Positions 8,688-17,710 are shown, counted from the stretch's first letter. The stretch is 64,000 bases of DNA from Streptomyces lydicus (GCF_000717345.1 NZ_JNZA01000014.1:1-64000), one strand, 5' to 3'. Translations and numbers: made by a program. Notes: generated from the letters alone by a model not told the origin.

Positions 8688-8768
8688 CCCGATGGTGTGA
8701 ACGGGTGGCAGGCCGACCCGGCCGTGGTCGTCGGCCCCCGCACCGTCGCTCCGCAGGCGGACGGCGAG

Positions 8769-8774
8769 TAGCCT
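8769..8774 (+). promoter_or_regulatory. -10 hexamer of a probable leaderless gene
   Basis: TAGCCT ends seven bases before ATG 8782. No ribosome site lies between, so transcription may begin at the start codon. Confidence 0.5.
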
Positions 8775-8781
8775 CGCGCCC

Positions 8782-9759
8782 ATGCGAGCGATCACTATCC
8801 CGGAGCCCGGTGGCCCCGAAGCACTTGTCTGGGCCGAAGTCCCCGATCCGCAGCCCGCAGAGGGCGAGGTCCTGATCGAGGTCGCGGCCAGCGCCGCGAA
8901 CCGCGCCGATCTGCTGCAGCGTCAGGGCTTCTACGACCCGCCGCCCGGCGCCTCCCCCTACCCCGGCCTGGAGTGCGCGGGCCGGATCGTCGCGCTCGGT
9001 CCCGGCGTGCACGGCTGGGCCGTCGGCGACGAGGTGTGCGCGCTGCTGTCGGGCGGCGGCTACGCGGAGAAGGTGGCCGTCCCGGCCGGGCAGCTGCTGC
9101 CCGTGCCGGCCGGCCTGGACCTGGTCACCGCTGCCGCGCTGCCCGAGGTGACCTGCACGGTCTGGTCGAACGTCTTCATGATCGCGCACCTGCGGCCCGG
9201 CGAGACGCTGCTGGTCCACGGGGGTGCCAGCGGCATCGGCACGATGGCGATCCAGCTGGCCAAGGCGGTCGGCGCGCGGGTCGCGGTCACCGCCGGCGGT
9301 CCCGAAAAGCTGGCCCGTTGCGCCGAGTTGGGCGCGGACCTCCTCATCGACTACCGCGAGCAGGACTTCGTCCAGGAGATCCGCAAGGGCACCGACGGCA
9401 AGGGTGCGGACGTCATCCTCGACATCATCGGCGCCAAGTATCTGCAGCGGAACGTCAAGGCGCTCGCCGTCAGCGGACGGCTCGCGATCATCGGGCTGCA
9501 GGGCGGGGTGAAGGCGGAGCTGAATCTCGCCGCCCTGATGGCCAAGCGTGCCGCGATCACCGGCGCCGGGCTGCGCGCCCGCCCGCTGAGCGAGAAGGCC
9601 GCCATCGTCGCCGCCGTGCGGGAGCACGTCTGGCCGCTGATCGCCAACGGTCAGGTCCGGCCCATCGTGGACCGCACGCTGCCGATGGCCGAGGCCGCCG
9701 AGGCGCACCGCATCCTCGAAGCCAGCCAGCACGTCGGAAAGGTCATCCTGACGGTCTGA
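8782..9759 (+). CDS. NAD(P)H:quinone oxidoreductase, PIG3-like MDR family
   Basis: A 325-residue zinc-independent medium-chain dehydrogenase/reductase. An N-terminal GroES-like domain (VAASAANRADLLQRQGFYDPP) is followed by a Rossmann domain with HGGASGIGTMAIQLAK. The RADLLQRQG signature is typical of PIG3/TP53I3-like quinone reductases. It is monocistronic with a 94-bp upstream gap. The start is fixed by the family N-terminus (MRAITI) and a -10-like hexamer directly upstream. Confidence 0.88.
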   Translation: MRAITIPEPGGPEALVWAEVPDPQPAEGEVLIEVAASAANRADLLQRQGFYDPPPGASPYPGLECAGRIVALGPGVHGWAVGDEVCALLSGGGYAEKVAVPAGQLLPVPAGLDLVTAAALPEVTCTVWSNVFMIAHLRPGETLLVHGGASGIGTMAIQLAKAVGARVAVTAGGPEKLARCAELGADLLIDYREQDFVQEIRKGTDGKGADVILDIIGAKYLQRNVKALAVSGRLAIIGLQGGVKAELNLAALMAKRAAITGAGLRARPLSEKAAIVAAVREHVWPLIANGQVRPIVDRTLPMAEAAEAHRILEASQHVGKVILTV

Positions 9760-9791
9760 ACCGGGCCGTGAAGGCCGCCCCGCCCCTCCCG

Positions 9792-9821
9792 AGCCGTCGC
9801 CGGGTACCCCCGCCGACGGCT
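9792..9821 (+). terminator. Hairpin after the quinone oxidoreductase gene
   Basis: AGCCGTCG (9792-9799) pairs with CGACGGCT (9814-9821) across 14 nt, 32 bases past the stop. A modest stem, but well placed. Confidence 0.5.
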
Positions 9822-9893
9822 TCAAGATGCCGTGAATCTGATCACATGTGACGCTGGGCAAGTCACCCGACGGCTCGGCACGGGAGGGGCACT

Positions 9894-10748
9894 GTGGTCG
9901 CTCCAGGATTCCGTTCGCGCATTGCCACCGGTCTGGTGGTCGCCGCCGTCGTCCTGCCCGTCCCCCTGGGAGCCACCTCCGCGGTGGCCTCGGACCGACA
10001 GGCCACGCCGGTTGACCGTCCGCCGAACCTCGTCCAGCCGGGCGATACGCCCGACGACTACGCGCCCGATGATCTGACGCCCGAGATGCTCACACCCGAC
10101 GACTTCGCGGTCGACGATCGTCTGAGCGAGCTGCCGACGGGCGCCGGGCAGACGGCAGCGGACGGGGGCTTTCCCGGCCGCCCGGGGCGCTTCCGGGACC
10201 TGCCGGACCGCTTCCCCGACCTGCCGTACGGCCCCGGACGCATGGCGCACCGGCCGTCGCACCGCCATCACGGCTGGGAAGGGCGGTGGTACCACCACCC
10301 GCATCACCCGTTCGGCCGCGACTTCTCCGGGCCGGGCCCGTCGTACTACGGCCGGTACCCCGACTACCCCGGTGACGGCGACCTCGGGCTCGCACGGCCG
10401 GCGGAACCGCGTGGCGCGGACCGGGCACACCCCCGGCACGCCTCGGCCCCGAAGCACCAGCCCTCGGCGTCCGCGTCCCCCGACACCTGGCGTCCGTCCT
10501 CCCGCCGCGTCGATGCCGTGGACCGGGGCCCCCGGACGCCGTACGAGGCGCTGCCGCCGCTGCCGACGCCCACCATGCCGGAGCAGCCGTCCCCTGCTAC
10601 GGGAACCGCCGACGGCGCCTCGGACACCAGGCCGTACGCCCTGGAAGCCCCTGCGGCCCCGGTCGAGAGGGTGCTGCCGATGGGGGCCGGCCTGGCGCTG
10701 ACCGGCCTGGGGCTGGCCTTCCTGGGCCTGCGACTGCGGCGTCGCTGA
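9894..10748 (+). CDS. Secreted, membrane-anchored Pro/His-rich protein of unknown function
   Basis: 284 residues. GTG 9894 follows GGGAGGGG at 9882-9889. A signal peptide (about residues 1-32, likely cut after SAVA) leads to a low-complexity body rich in Asp, Pro, His and Arg. The C-terminus is VLPMGAGLALTGLG and onward: a hydrophobic helix followed by Arg residues, resembling actinobacterial cell-wall-sorting tails but without a clear LPXTG. I do not recognise a domain. It is likely anchored outside the membrane. Confidence 0.75.
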   Translation: MVAPGFRSRIATGLVVAAVVLPVPLGATSAVASDRQATPVDRPPNLVQPGDTPDDYAPDDLTPEMLTPDDFAVDDRLSELPTGAGQTAADGGFPGRPGRFRDLPDRFPDLPYGPGRMAHRPSHRHHGWEGRWYHHPHHPFGRDFSGPGPSYYGRYPDYPGDGDLGLARPAEPRGADRAHPRHASAPKHQPSASASPDTWRPSSRRVDAVDRGPRTPYEALPPLPTPTMPEQPSPATGTADGASDTRPYALEAPAAPVERVLPMGAGLALTGLGLAFLGLRLRRR

Positions 10749-10759
10749 CCGCGCCGCCG

Positions 10760-10921
10760 GTTTCACGTGAAACGGGACGGCACCCGCCCTGTTTCACGTG
10801 AAACGGAACGTTGCTCCCGGTGGTTTCACGTGAAACACGCACCGTTTCACGTGAAACAGCGGGAATCCGGTGGTTTCACGTGAAACCGCTCCTCGCCCTC
10901 CCGTGGGGGTTCACGTGAAAC
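10760..10921. promoter_or_regulatory. parS: Array of six parS centromere sites
   Basis: GTTTCACGTGAAAC occurs at 10760-10773, 10791-10804, 10823-10836, 10844-10857 and 10873-10886. A one-mismatch copy (GGTTCACGTGAAAC) lies at 10908-10921. Start-to-start spacings are 31, 32, 21, 29 and 35 bp. The motif is the established ParB-binding site of Streptomyces. The array fills most of the 258-bp gap before bpa. Confidence 0.92.
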
Positions 10922-11006
10922 CGCATCTCGGCATCGCGCGGAAGGGTGGATCACCTTCTCCCAGGGGCACCACCGTTGAGAAGCGCTCGTACGAGAGAAT
11001 GGCGGC

Positions 11007-11567
11007 ATGGATATGCCGATGAACGAACGGTCGCAGGAGAATCCGCACGTCCTGGTTGTCGGCCCGGACGGCATGGCGCTCGGCGGCGCCGGCACCGGTG
11101 GCGGGAACGATGGCGATGAGCCCCGAGAGATCCCGGTGACGGACATGGTCGAACAGCCTGCGAAGGTCATGCGCATCGGCAGCATGATCAAGCAGCTGCT
11201 GGAGGAGGTAAAGGCCGCGCCTCTCGACGAGGCGAGCCGGGTCCGGCTCAAGGAGATCCATGCCAGCTCGGTGAAGGAGCTGGAGGACGGGCTGGCGCCC
11301 GAGCTGGTGGAGGAGCTGGAGCGGCTGTCGCTCCCGTTCACCGATGAGTCCGTGCCGACGGAGGCCGAGCTGCGGATCGCCCAGGCCCAGCTGGTGGGCT
11401 GGCTGGAGGGCCTGTTCCACGGCATCCAGACCGCGCTGTTCGCCCAGCAGATGGCGGCCCGCGCCCAGCTGGAGCAGATGCGCCGCGCGCTGCCGCCCGG
11501 TGTCGGGCTGGAGGGCGACGAGGGCAAGCCCGGCCAGGGCGGTGCCCGCTCGGGCCCGTACCTGTAG
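11007..11567 (+). CDS. bpa: Bacterial proteasome activator Bpa (PafE-like)
   Basis: A 186-residue ATP-independent ring-forming activator that opens the 20S proteasome gate. The core, from TDMVEQPAKVMRIGSMIKQL to AQQMAARAQLEQMR, is nearly the same as Mycobacterium tuberculosis Rv3780 as I recall it. The C-terminus GPYL provides the penultimate Tyr of the HbYX-type gate-opening motif. The N-terminal about 45 residues are Gly-rich and variable. ATG 11007 has a -10-like GAGAAT six bases upstream and no clear ribosome site. The gene stands alone, away from any proteasome operon, as in other actinomycetes. Confidence 0.93.
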   Translation: MDMPMNERSQENPHVLVVGPDGMALGGAGTGGGNDGDEPREIPVTDMVEQPAKVMRIGSMIKQLLEEVKAAPLDEASRVRLKEIHASSVKELEDGLAPELVEELERLSLPFTDESVPTEAELRIAQAQLVGWLEGLFHGIQTALFAQQMAARAQLEQMRRALPPGVGLEGDEGKPGQGGARSGPYL

Positions 11568-11625
11568 GGGCTCGGCGGTTGGAGAAAGCCCGGGACCACC
11601 CGGGCCGGGAGGGGCAACGACAGAA

Positions 11626-11653
11626 GGGGCCGGCACGCACGCGTGCCGGCCCC
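11626..11653. terminator. Bidirectional terminator between bpa and the kinase gene
   Basis: GGGGCCGGCACGC (11626-11638) pairs perfectly with GCGTGCCGGCCCC (11641-11653). It sits between the stop codons of two convergent genes. Confidence 0.8.
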
Positions 11654-11687
11654 TCCGTCATGTTCTCCGGCCCGAGGCCGTCCGCCG

Positions 11688-13355
11688 TCAGCCGCTACGG
11701 CCGGTCGAGATCGTCAGCTCGATGGTGTCGTCCTTGCTCGGGTACCACCAGCTGATCGCGTCCGGCTTCTGCTGGGTGACGGTGTTCTTGCCCCAGATCG
11801 CGCTGTCCTCCTCGCCGACGATCTTGTAATGCCAACCGGCGGCCTCGATGCACTTCTTCACCGAGTCCAGGTTCTTGTAGCGGAACGACGGGATGAGGAT
11901 CTTGCCCTTGTCGGAATAGCTCTTGGTGGGGCTGGTGCACTCCGACGTCAGGATCGTCGCGGACTTGTCCTCGGGCCGGACGTTGTCGGTGGGCGAAGGG
12001 GTGTAGGAGTACGGCGTGTACGACGATGTCGGGGAGTCCCCGCCGTTGTCGCTGCTGGAGCCGGCGCTCAGCCCGATGCCGACCGCGATGGCGGTGACCA
12101 CGACCACGCCGACGATCGCCGCGACGACGATCACGGGGGTGTTGTTCTTCCGCGCGCCGGGGCGGCCGGCCGTCGGCATCGAGGCCGTCACGGGCGGCGG
12201 GGCGTACGGGGGCGGTGCCTGGAAGCCGCCGCTGTTGAACGGGGCGGGGCCGGGGATCGGGCCGGGCGCCGGCGTCGGGTAGGCGTTGTTCAGCGGCGGG
12301 GGCGTCTGCGGCCCGTACCCGGCGGCCTGCGTCGGCTGGTACGGCTGCTGCACGTTCGGCGACACCGGGGTGTGCGGGGTGCCGGAGGCGGTGGGGAACA
12401 CCGCGGAGGAGACCGAGGAACCGCTGGTGCGGGCGCGCGGGCCCTCGCCGATGATCAGCGGCGTCGCGCCGGACTGCCCGGACCCGGCGATCCGCAGGCA
12501 CTCGTCCCGCATCGCCTCGGCGGTCGGGAAGCGCTCGTTGGGGTTCTTCTTCAGCGCGCGGGCGACCAGCGCGTCGACGGCCGGCGGCAGCGACTGGTTG
12601 ATGCTCGACGGGACCGGCGGCTCTTCCTGGACGTGCGCGTAGGCGATGGCGAGCGGGGAGTCGGCGTCGAACGGCAGCTGACCGGTCAGCAGCTCGAAGA
12701 GCATGATGCCGACGGAGTAGAGGTCGGAGCGGGCGTCCACCCCGCGGCCCAGCGCCTGCTCCGGCGACAGGTACTGCGGGGTGCCGACGACCATGCCGGT
12801 CTGCGTCATGGAGGTCACGCCGGACTGCATGGCGCGGGCGATGCCGAAGTCCATGACCTTGACGACGCCCCGCTTGTTCAGCATCACGTTGCCGGGCTTG
12901 ATGTCGCGGTGGACCAGCCCCATCTCGTGGCTGACCTCGAGCGCCGCCAGCACATCGGCAGTGATCTTCAGGGCTTTTTCCGTCGGCATCGCGCCATGCT
13001 GGGCGATGTCGTTGTCCAGGTCGGAGCGCAGCGGCTGGCCCGCGACGTACTCCATGACGATGTACGGCACCATGCCGCCGTCGAGTTCGTCCTCACCGGA
13101 GTCGAAGACCGAGACGATATTGGTGTGCGTGAGCTTCGCCACGGACTGCGCCTCGCGGCGGAAGCGCTCGCGGAAAGCCTGCTCACGACCGAGCTCGGTG
13201 TGCAGTGTCTTGATCGCGACGTCGCGGTCGAGGACGGTGTCGTGTGCGAGGTGCACGGACGCCATGCCGCCGGCCCCGAGAAGATCACGAAGCTGGTAAC
13301 GTCCTCCGCCGACCGAACGGCCCTCGAATTGGCCCTGAGCGCCGTCCTGGCTCAT
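11688..13355 (-). CDS. Membrane Ser/Thr protein kinase with one PASTA-like domain
   Basis: A 555-residue Hanks-type kinase. The kinase domain is about residues 18-275, with Gly-loop GAGGMASVHLA, VAIKTL lysine, HRDIKPGN catalytic loop, DFGIA and the activation-loop TMTQ-type threonines (SMTQTGMVVGTPQYLSPEQA). A Pro/Gln/Gly-rich linker leads to one TM helix (VIVVAAIVGVVVVTAIAV). A single PASTA-like extracytoplasmic domain (PSFRYKNLDSVKKCIEAAG) ends the protein. ATG 13355 is chosen for GGGGGAAG upstream. It is divergent from a second kinase. It belongs to the PknB group that senses muropeptides, but one PASTA repeat is fewer than usual. Confidence 0.9.
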   Translation of the reverse strand: MSQDGAQGQFEGRSVGGGRYQLRDLLGAGGMASVHLAHDTVLDRDVAIKTLHTELGREQAFRERFRREAQSVAKLTHTNIVSVFDSGEDELDGGMVPYIVMEYVAGQPLRSDLDNDIAQHGAMPTEKALKITADVLAALEVSHEMGLVHRDIKPGNVMLNKRGVVKVMDFGIARAMQSGVTSMTQTGMVVGTPQYLSPEQALGRGVDARSDLYSVGIMLFELLTGQLPFDADSPLAIAYAHVQEEPPVPSSINQSLPPAVDALVARALKKNPNERFPTAEAMRDECLRIAGSGQSGATPLIIGEGPRARTSGSSVSSAVFPTASGTPHTPVSPNVQQPYQPTQAAGYGPQTPPPLNNAYPTPAPGPIPGPAPFNSGGFQAPPPYAPPPVTASMPTAGRPGARKNNTPVIVVAAIVGVVVVTAIAVGIGLSAGSSSDNGGDSPTSSYTPYSYTPSPTDNVRPEDKSATILTSECTSPTKSYSDKGKILIPSFRYKNLDSVKKCIEAAGWHYKIVGEEDSAIWGKNTVTQQKPDAISWWYPSKDDTIELTISTGRSG

Positions 13356-13571
13356 CGTTCCGCTTCCCCCTAGGCACACGGCGCACAACCCGCACGTGTA
13401 GCGATCAAAATCTGAAATTCTCCCGCCAAGTCTGCCCCAGGCCCCGGACACGTCAAGCCGTGTGCCCGTTCCGTGACCAGATGTGCAAGATCCCGTCACG
13501 GCGGTGAGACGTTCGGCGCCTTTGATTACCCCAGGTGAGCTTGCGATACCGGGCGCCCGGCAGGTTTGATG

Positions 13572-13615
13572 GCCGGTCCACGACGGACCGGCGGGTGCCG
13601 CGGAGCCTGTAGCGT
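13572..13615 (+). promoter_or_regulatory. Hairpin and -10-like hexamer upstream of the second kinase
   Basis: GCCGGTCC (13572-13579) and GGACCGGC (13585-13592) form a perfect 8-bp inverted repeat. TAGCGT at 13610-13615 is a plausible -10. They lie in the 321-bp divergent gap between the kinase genes. The other half (13390-13420) is AT-rich and probably holds the promoter of the minus-strand kinase. Confidence 0.4.
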
Positions 13616-13676
13616 GCTCTAGCGAAGACCGATGACCTTACCGCTCTCATGCGGATTGATTCGACGGCGAGGACCG

Positions 13677-15287
13677 ATGGCACCGACGCAGAGCCCACAG
13701 GGCCCGTCCGACCCTGAGGCCACCGGCTCCAATATCCCCGACGCACCGGAGATGTGGGGCAACGGCGGGCTGGTCGGCGACGGCCGCTACCGGCTCACGC
13801 GGCGGCTCGGCCGTGGCGGCATGGCGGAGGTGTTCGCGGCCGAGGACGTACGTCTGGGCCGGACCGTCGCCGTGAAGCTGCTGCGTGCCGACCTCGCCGA
13901 GGACCCGGTGTCCAAGGCCCGCTTCACGCGGGAGGCACAGTCCGTGGCCGGGCTGAACCACCACGCGGTCGTCGCGGTCTACGACTCCGGCGAGGACCTC
14001 GTCGGCGGCAACACCGTGCCGTACATCGTGATGGAGCTGGTCGAGGGCCACACCATCCGCGATCTGCTGCTCAACGCCGACGCCCCGCCGCCGGACCAGG
14101 CGCTGATCATCGTCTCCGGTGTGCTGGAGGCGCTGGCCTACAGCCATCAGCACGGCATCGTGCACCGTGACATCAAGCCCGCGAACGTGATCATCACCAA
14201 CAGCGGCGCCGTCAAGGTCATGGACTTCGGTATCGCCCGTGCCCTGCACGGTGCGCAGTCGACCATGACGCAGACCGGCATGGTCATGGGTACGCCCCAA
14301 TACCTCTCCCCGGAGCAGGCGCTCGGTAAGACCGTCGACACCCGCTCCGACCTCTACGCCACCGGCTGCCTGCTGTACGAACTGCTCACGCTGCGCCCGC
14401 CGTTCACCGGCGAGACCCCGCTGTCGGTCGTCTACCAGCACGTCCAGGACATGCCGGTGCCTGCCTCGCAGGTGGCCGACGTACCGCCGGAGCTGGACGG
14501 CCTGGTCATGCGGTCGCTGGCCAAGGACCCCGACGACCGGTTCCAGACCGCCGAGGAGATGCGCGGCCTGGTCCAGTACTCGCTGCAGATGCTGCAGGAG
14601 CAGGGCGGGCACACCGGGACCTGGAGCACCGGCCCGGTGGCCATGCACGAGGGAGGTCTCGGCCCGGCCATGGGCACGGCGGCCACCACCGCGCTGCCGT
14701 ACCCCGAGGGGGGCCAGACCACGGCCCAGCCGATCCTGTCCGGCATGCGGGACGACGACGGCGGTTTCGACGGCGGGGCCCGGCCGGCCAAGGGCGGCCG
14801 CGGCAAGTTCCTGCTGATCGCGGCGCTCGCGGTGATCGCCATCGCGCTGGGCGTGGCCTTCGCCCTGCAGAACACCGGCGGCGGGAACAAGAAGCAGCAG
14901 ACCCCCGCGACCCAGTCGCCGTCGCCGTCGCAGGACGACAAGACCAGCGAGCCGCCGTCGGACGAACCGAGCACCCCGCAGACCGAGCCCGGTGGCACCG
15001 GTGGCGACAGCGGTACGTACAGCCGCCCGTCGACGTCGCAGCCGAGCACGCCGCCGACGTCCGAGCCGCCGAGCTCGCCGCCGCCCACGACCGAGACGCC
15101 GACGACGGAGCCGCCCACCGACACCACCGGCGGGACCACCGACGGCGGGACGACCGACGGCGGGACGACCGACGGGGGCACCGGCAACGGTGGCACCGAC
15201 AACGGTGGCGCCACCGGCGGTACGGACAGCGGCGCCACCGCCGGCACGGGCACGGACGGCGGCACCACGCTCGGCACCACCGGCTGA
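13677..15287 (+). CDS. Membrane Ser/Thr protein kinase with Thr/Gly/Pro-rich outer tail
   Basis: A 536-residue Hanks-type kinase. The kinase domain is about residues 35-295 (GRGGMAEVFAAED, VAVKLL, HRDIKPAN, DFGIARA, GTPQYLSPEQA). One TM helix lies at about 380-400 (FLLIAALAVIAIALGVAFA). The roughly 140-residue extracytoplasmic tail is only Ser/Thr/Pro/Gly with no PASTA repeat. ATG 13677 gives the family N-terminus (MAPTQSPQ), with GAGGA very close upstream; an in-frame ATG at 13632 is the alternative. It pairs with the divergent kinase at 11688. Confidence 0.88.
   Translation: MAPTQSPQGPSDPEATGSNIPDAPEMWGNGGLVGDGRYRLTRRLGRGGMAEVFAAEDVRLGRTVAVKLLRADLAEDPVSKARFTREAQSVAGLNHHAVVAVYDSGEDLVGGNTVPYIVMELVEGHTIRDLLLNADAPPPDQALIIVSGVLEALAYSHQHGIVHRDIKPANVIITNSGAVKVMDFGIARALHGAQSTMTQTGMVMGTPQYLSPEQALGKTVDTRSDLYATGCLLYELLTLRPPFTGETPLSVVYQHVQDMPVPASQVADVPPELDGLVMRSLAKDPDDRFQTAEEMRGLVQYSLQMLQEQGGHTGTWSTGPVAMHEGGLGPAMGTAATTALPYPEGGQTTAQPILSGMRDDDGGFDGGARPAKGGRGKFLLIAALAVIAIALGVAFALQNTGGGNKKQQTPATQSPSPSQDDKTSEPPSDEPSTPQTEPGGTGGDSGTYSRPSTSQPSTPPTSEPPSSPPPTTETPTTEPPTDTTGGTTDGGTTDGGTTDGGTGNGGTDNGGATGGTDSGATAGTGTDGGTTLGTTG
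15132..15176 (+). repeat. Three tandem 15-bp repeats in the kinase tail
   Basis: Units at 15132-15146, 15147-15161 and 15162-15176 follow GGGACGACCGACGGC with few changes and encode repeated GTTDG. Degenerate units continue to about 15230. Confidence 0.8.
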
Positions 15288-15288
15288 C

Positions 15289-15304
15289 GCGGCGGCCCCG
15301 CCGC
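15289..15304. terminator. Short hairpin between convergent genes
   Basis: GCGGCG (15289-15294) pairs with CGCCGC (15299-15304) in the 22-bp gap between the kinase and phosphotransferase stops. Confidence 0.4.
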
Positions 15305-15309
15305 CCGCC

Positions 15310-16353
15310 TCAGCGGGTGAACGCGTCCTGCACGGCGTGGTATTCGCGGGTCCACCACACGGCCAGGGCGGCCGCCGCCGGGAATTGCGGATCGGTGCGG
15401 CGGTCGCCGAGCTGGTAGCGCCAGGTGAGCATCCAGAAGTCGTTGAGCCGCTCCCACCAGACCCGGTGGACGGCCGCGGCCAGCTCGTCGGCGTCGGCCC
15501 CGCAGGCGCTGCGGTAGGCGCCCGCGTATGCCGCCACCTTGGCCAGGTCCAGCGTGCCGCAGGGGCGTACGAAGAAGATCGCGGCGGCACGGACCGCCTC
15601 CTCCGCGCGCGGCTGGACGCCCAGCCTGTCCCAGTCGACGATCGCGGTCGGCTCCGCGCCGCGGTAGAGCACGTTGAGCGGGTGGAAGTCGCCGTGCACC
15701 CAGCCGGCGGTGGGTTCCGCGCCGGGAGCCGGGCGGCGGTGCGCCTGCCGCTCCAGTAGGGCCCGGCGCTCCAGCAGCCGGTGCTCGGCGAGCTCGTCGA
15801 AGCTGGTTCGCGGGCGGGCGCCGCGGGCCAGGGCCAGCAGCTCGTCGATCGTTTCGAAGGTGCGCTCGGGGTCGGCCCCGGTGTCCGTGCACGGCGGCCG
15901 GGCGGGGTGCGGTTCGTCCGCCATGACCTGCTCCAGTGCGGTGTGCACGAGCCCGAGCAGGGCGCCGAGCCGGCGGGACTGTCCGCCCGAGAGCGCGGCA
16001 CCGCCGAGGTGGCGGCCCTCGACCCAGGGGTGCAGGGCGTAGCAGCGGCCGTCGAGGACGGTGACGGTGCGGCCGTCGGCGTCGGCGACGGGCGGGGCGA
16101 CCGGCAGGCCGAGGGCGGCGAGCCGCCGGGTGGCGCGGTGCTGGCGGGTGAGGGCGGCGTGGTCGCCGTCGAGGTGGTGCTTGAGGAAGTAGCGGCCGCG
16201 GGTGGTGGCGAGGAAGTAGCCGTGGTTGAGCAGGCCCTCGGCGACCGGCTCGCAGGACAGCGGCGCGCCGGCGCCGGTGTAGTGGCGGAGCAGGGATCCC
16301 AGGGTGTCTCTGTCGGGCGTCGCCGCCGTCCGGACTACAGATGAGCGCAGCAC
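15310..16353 (-). CDS. APH/choline-kinase-like phosphotransferase family protein
   Basis: 347 residues with the aminoglycoside-phosphotransferase fold. There is an N-lobe lysine region (RGRYFLKHH), the Brenner motif GWVHGDFHPLNVLYR with catalytic Asp, and the metal-binding IVDWDRLG. The substrate cannot be read from sequence; relatives include homoserine kinase type II and maltokinase-like proteins. GTG 16353 has TAACAT (minus strand, 16366-16361) seven bases upstream and no ribosome site, so it may be leaderless. It is convergent with the kinase gene. Confidence 0.78.
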   Translation of the reverse strand: MLRSSVVRTAATPDRDTLGSLLRHYTGAGAPLSCEPVAEGLLNHGYFLATTRGRYFLKHHLDGDHAALTRQHRATRRLAALGLPVAPPVADADGRTVTVLDGRCYALHPWVEGRHLGGAALSGGQSRRLGALLGLVHTALEQVMADEPHPARPPCTDTGADPERTFETIDELLALARGARPRTSFDELAEHRLLERRALLERQAHRRPAPGAEPTAGWVHGDFHPLNVLYRGAEPTAIVDWDRLGVQPRAEEAVRAAAIFFVRPCGTLDLAKVAAYAGAYRSACGADADELAAAVHRVWWERLNDFWMLTWRYQLGDRRTDPQFPAAAALAVWWTREYHAVQDAFTR

Positions 16354-16360
16354 GCGCCAG

Positions 16361-16366
16361 ATGTTA
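16361..16366 (-). promoter_or_regulatory. -10 hexamer of a probable leaderless gene
   Basis: On the minus strand TAACAT is followed by seven bases and then GTG 16353. Confidence 0.5.
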
Positions 16367-16405
16367 GATCAACTGCACCCGTCGGAGTGGGTGAAGCGGA
16401 AAGCC

Positions 16406-16825
16406 TTACGCAGAGTGCGCGAGGTGGTGGGCCGGTACCTCGGTGAGCCAGTGCAGGGTCACGAACTCCGGCTCGATGCGCAGGAAGACCGGATCGAAGG
16501 GCTCCCCGTCCGCCAGCCGGGGCGTGGCACCGAACCGCTCCCGTTCGGCGGCCGCCGGGGCGGTGACCCGCGCGGTGCCGGTGAACTGTACGGACCAGGT
16601 GTCGGCCGCGCCGCTGTTGACGTTGTCGGCCTCGTACGCGACCACGCTGCCGTCCAGCGCCCGGTGGTAGTCGTAGCCGCGGTGCAGCCGCAGCATCAGC
16701 CGCCCGTCGTCGAGGACGAGATGCCGGGTGACGGTGGTGAAGGGCAGCGCCCGCCGACTGGCCGAGACCCGCCCGTAGGGGATGCGGCCGAGCAACTCGA
16801 TGGCACGGTAGGTGTCGGTGGGCAT
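16406..16825 (-). CDS. Pyridoxamine 5'-phosphate oxidase-like (NimA-type) flavoprotein
   Basis: A 139-residue split-barrel flavin-binding protein of the PPOX class. It begins MPTDTYRAIELLGRIPYGRV and has the TRHLVLDDGRLMLRLHRG strand pair typical of NimA-like members. The family includes nitroreductases and heme or F420 binders, and the exact role is not predictable. ATG 16825 has AAGGTGG seven bases upstream. It is a single minus-strand gene, separated from the phosphotransferase start by 52 bp. Confidence 0.78.
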   Translation of the reverse strand: MPTDTYRAIELLGRIPYGRVSASRRALPFTTVTRHLVLDDGRLMLRLHRGYDYHRALDGSVVAYEADNVNSGAADTWSVQFTGTARVTAPAAAERERFGATPRLADGEPFDPVFLRIEPEFVTLHWLTEVPAHHLAHSA

Positions 16826-16943
16826 GGCACCACCTTGCCGGTCGGCCCGGCCGGCCAGTAGGGCCCAGCAGCCCGGAGAAAACAGGACGATGGTCCCGAA
16901 TCACCCCGATCCGGCCTGCGCGCCGTCCGGGATGCCCGCGGGG

Positions 16944-17621
16944 TCAGTGCTTCTCGGCCTGTAGCCGCGCGACGTACGCGGCGGCCTGGGAGCGGCGCTC
17001 CATGCCGAGCTTGGACAGCAGGCTGGAGACATAGTTCTTGATCGTCTTCTCCGCGAGATGCAGCCGCTCGCCGATCACGCGATTGGTCAGCCCCTCGCCG
17101 ATCAGATCGAGGATCTTGCGCTCCTGGTCGGTGAGGCTCGCGAGCCGGTCGTCCCCCTTGGAGACGTTGCCGTCGCGCAGCCGTTCGAGGACACGCGCGG
17201 TGGCGACGGGATCGAGCAGCGACTTCCCGGCGGCCACGTCGCGGACCGCGGAGAGCAGCTCGTTGCCCCGAATGGCCTTGAGGACGTAACCCGCCGCGCC
17301 GGCCATGATCGCGTCGAAGAGGGCCTCGTCATCCGCGAAAGAGGTGAGCATCAGGCATTTGATGTCCTCGTTCTGCGAACGGATCTCACGGCAGACCTCG
17401 ACACCGCTGCCGTCGGGCAGCCGGACGTCGAGCACGGCCACGTCGGGACGCGTCGCCGGGATCCTGACCAGGGCATCTGCGGCGGTGCCGGCCTCGCCGA
17501 CCACCTCGATGTCCTCCTCGACGGCGAGCATTTCGTGGACGCCGCGCCGGACGACTTCGTGGTCATCGAGCAGGAATACCGTGATTTTTCCGTCTTCGCG
17601 CACCAACCCAGTCTCACACAT
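16944..17621 (-). CDS. NarL/LuxR-family response regulator (DevR/DosR-like)
   Basis: 225 residues. The receiver domain (VFLLDDHEVVRRG; phosphoacceptor Asp in VAVLDVRLPDGSG; Lys in YVLKAIRG) is joined to a LuxR-type HTH (LTDQERKILDLIGEGLTNRVIG). It resembles actinobacterial DevR/DosR regulators. ATG 17621 is preceded by GGGAAG; GTG 17603 is a possible shorter start. No histidine kinase lies beside it. It is divergent from the second bkd operon with a 309-bp gap. Confidence 0.88.
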   Translation of the reverse strand: MCETGLVREDGKITVFLLDDHEVVRRGVHEMLAVEEDIEVVGEAGTAADALVRIPATRPDVAVLDVRLPDGSGVEVCREIRSQNEDIKCLMLTSFADDEALFDAIMAGAAGYVLKAIRGNELLSAVRDVAAGKSLLDPVATARVLERLRDGNVSKGDDRLASLTDQERKILDLIGEGLTNRVIGERLHLAEKTIKNYVSSLLSKLGMERRSQAAAYVARLQAEKH

Positions 17622-17710
17622 CAAGTCTTCCCGTGCTCCAGGTCATCGATATAACGTGCCGTTGTCCCGGCGGCCTGCAACGCTGTGACCAGGAGTTGTT
17701 CCAAGCCTCC

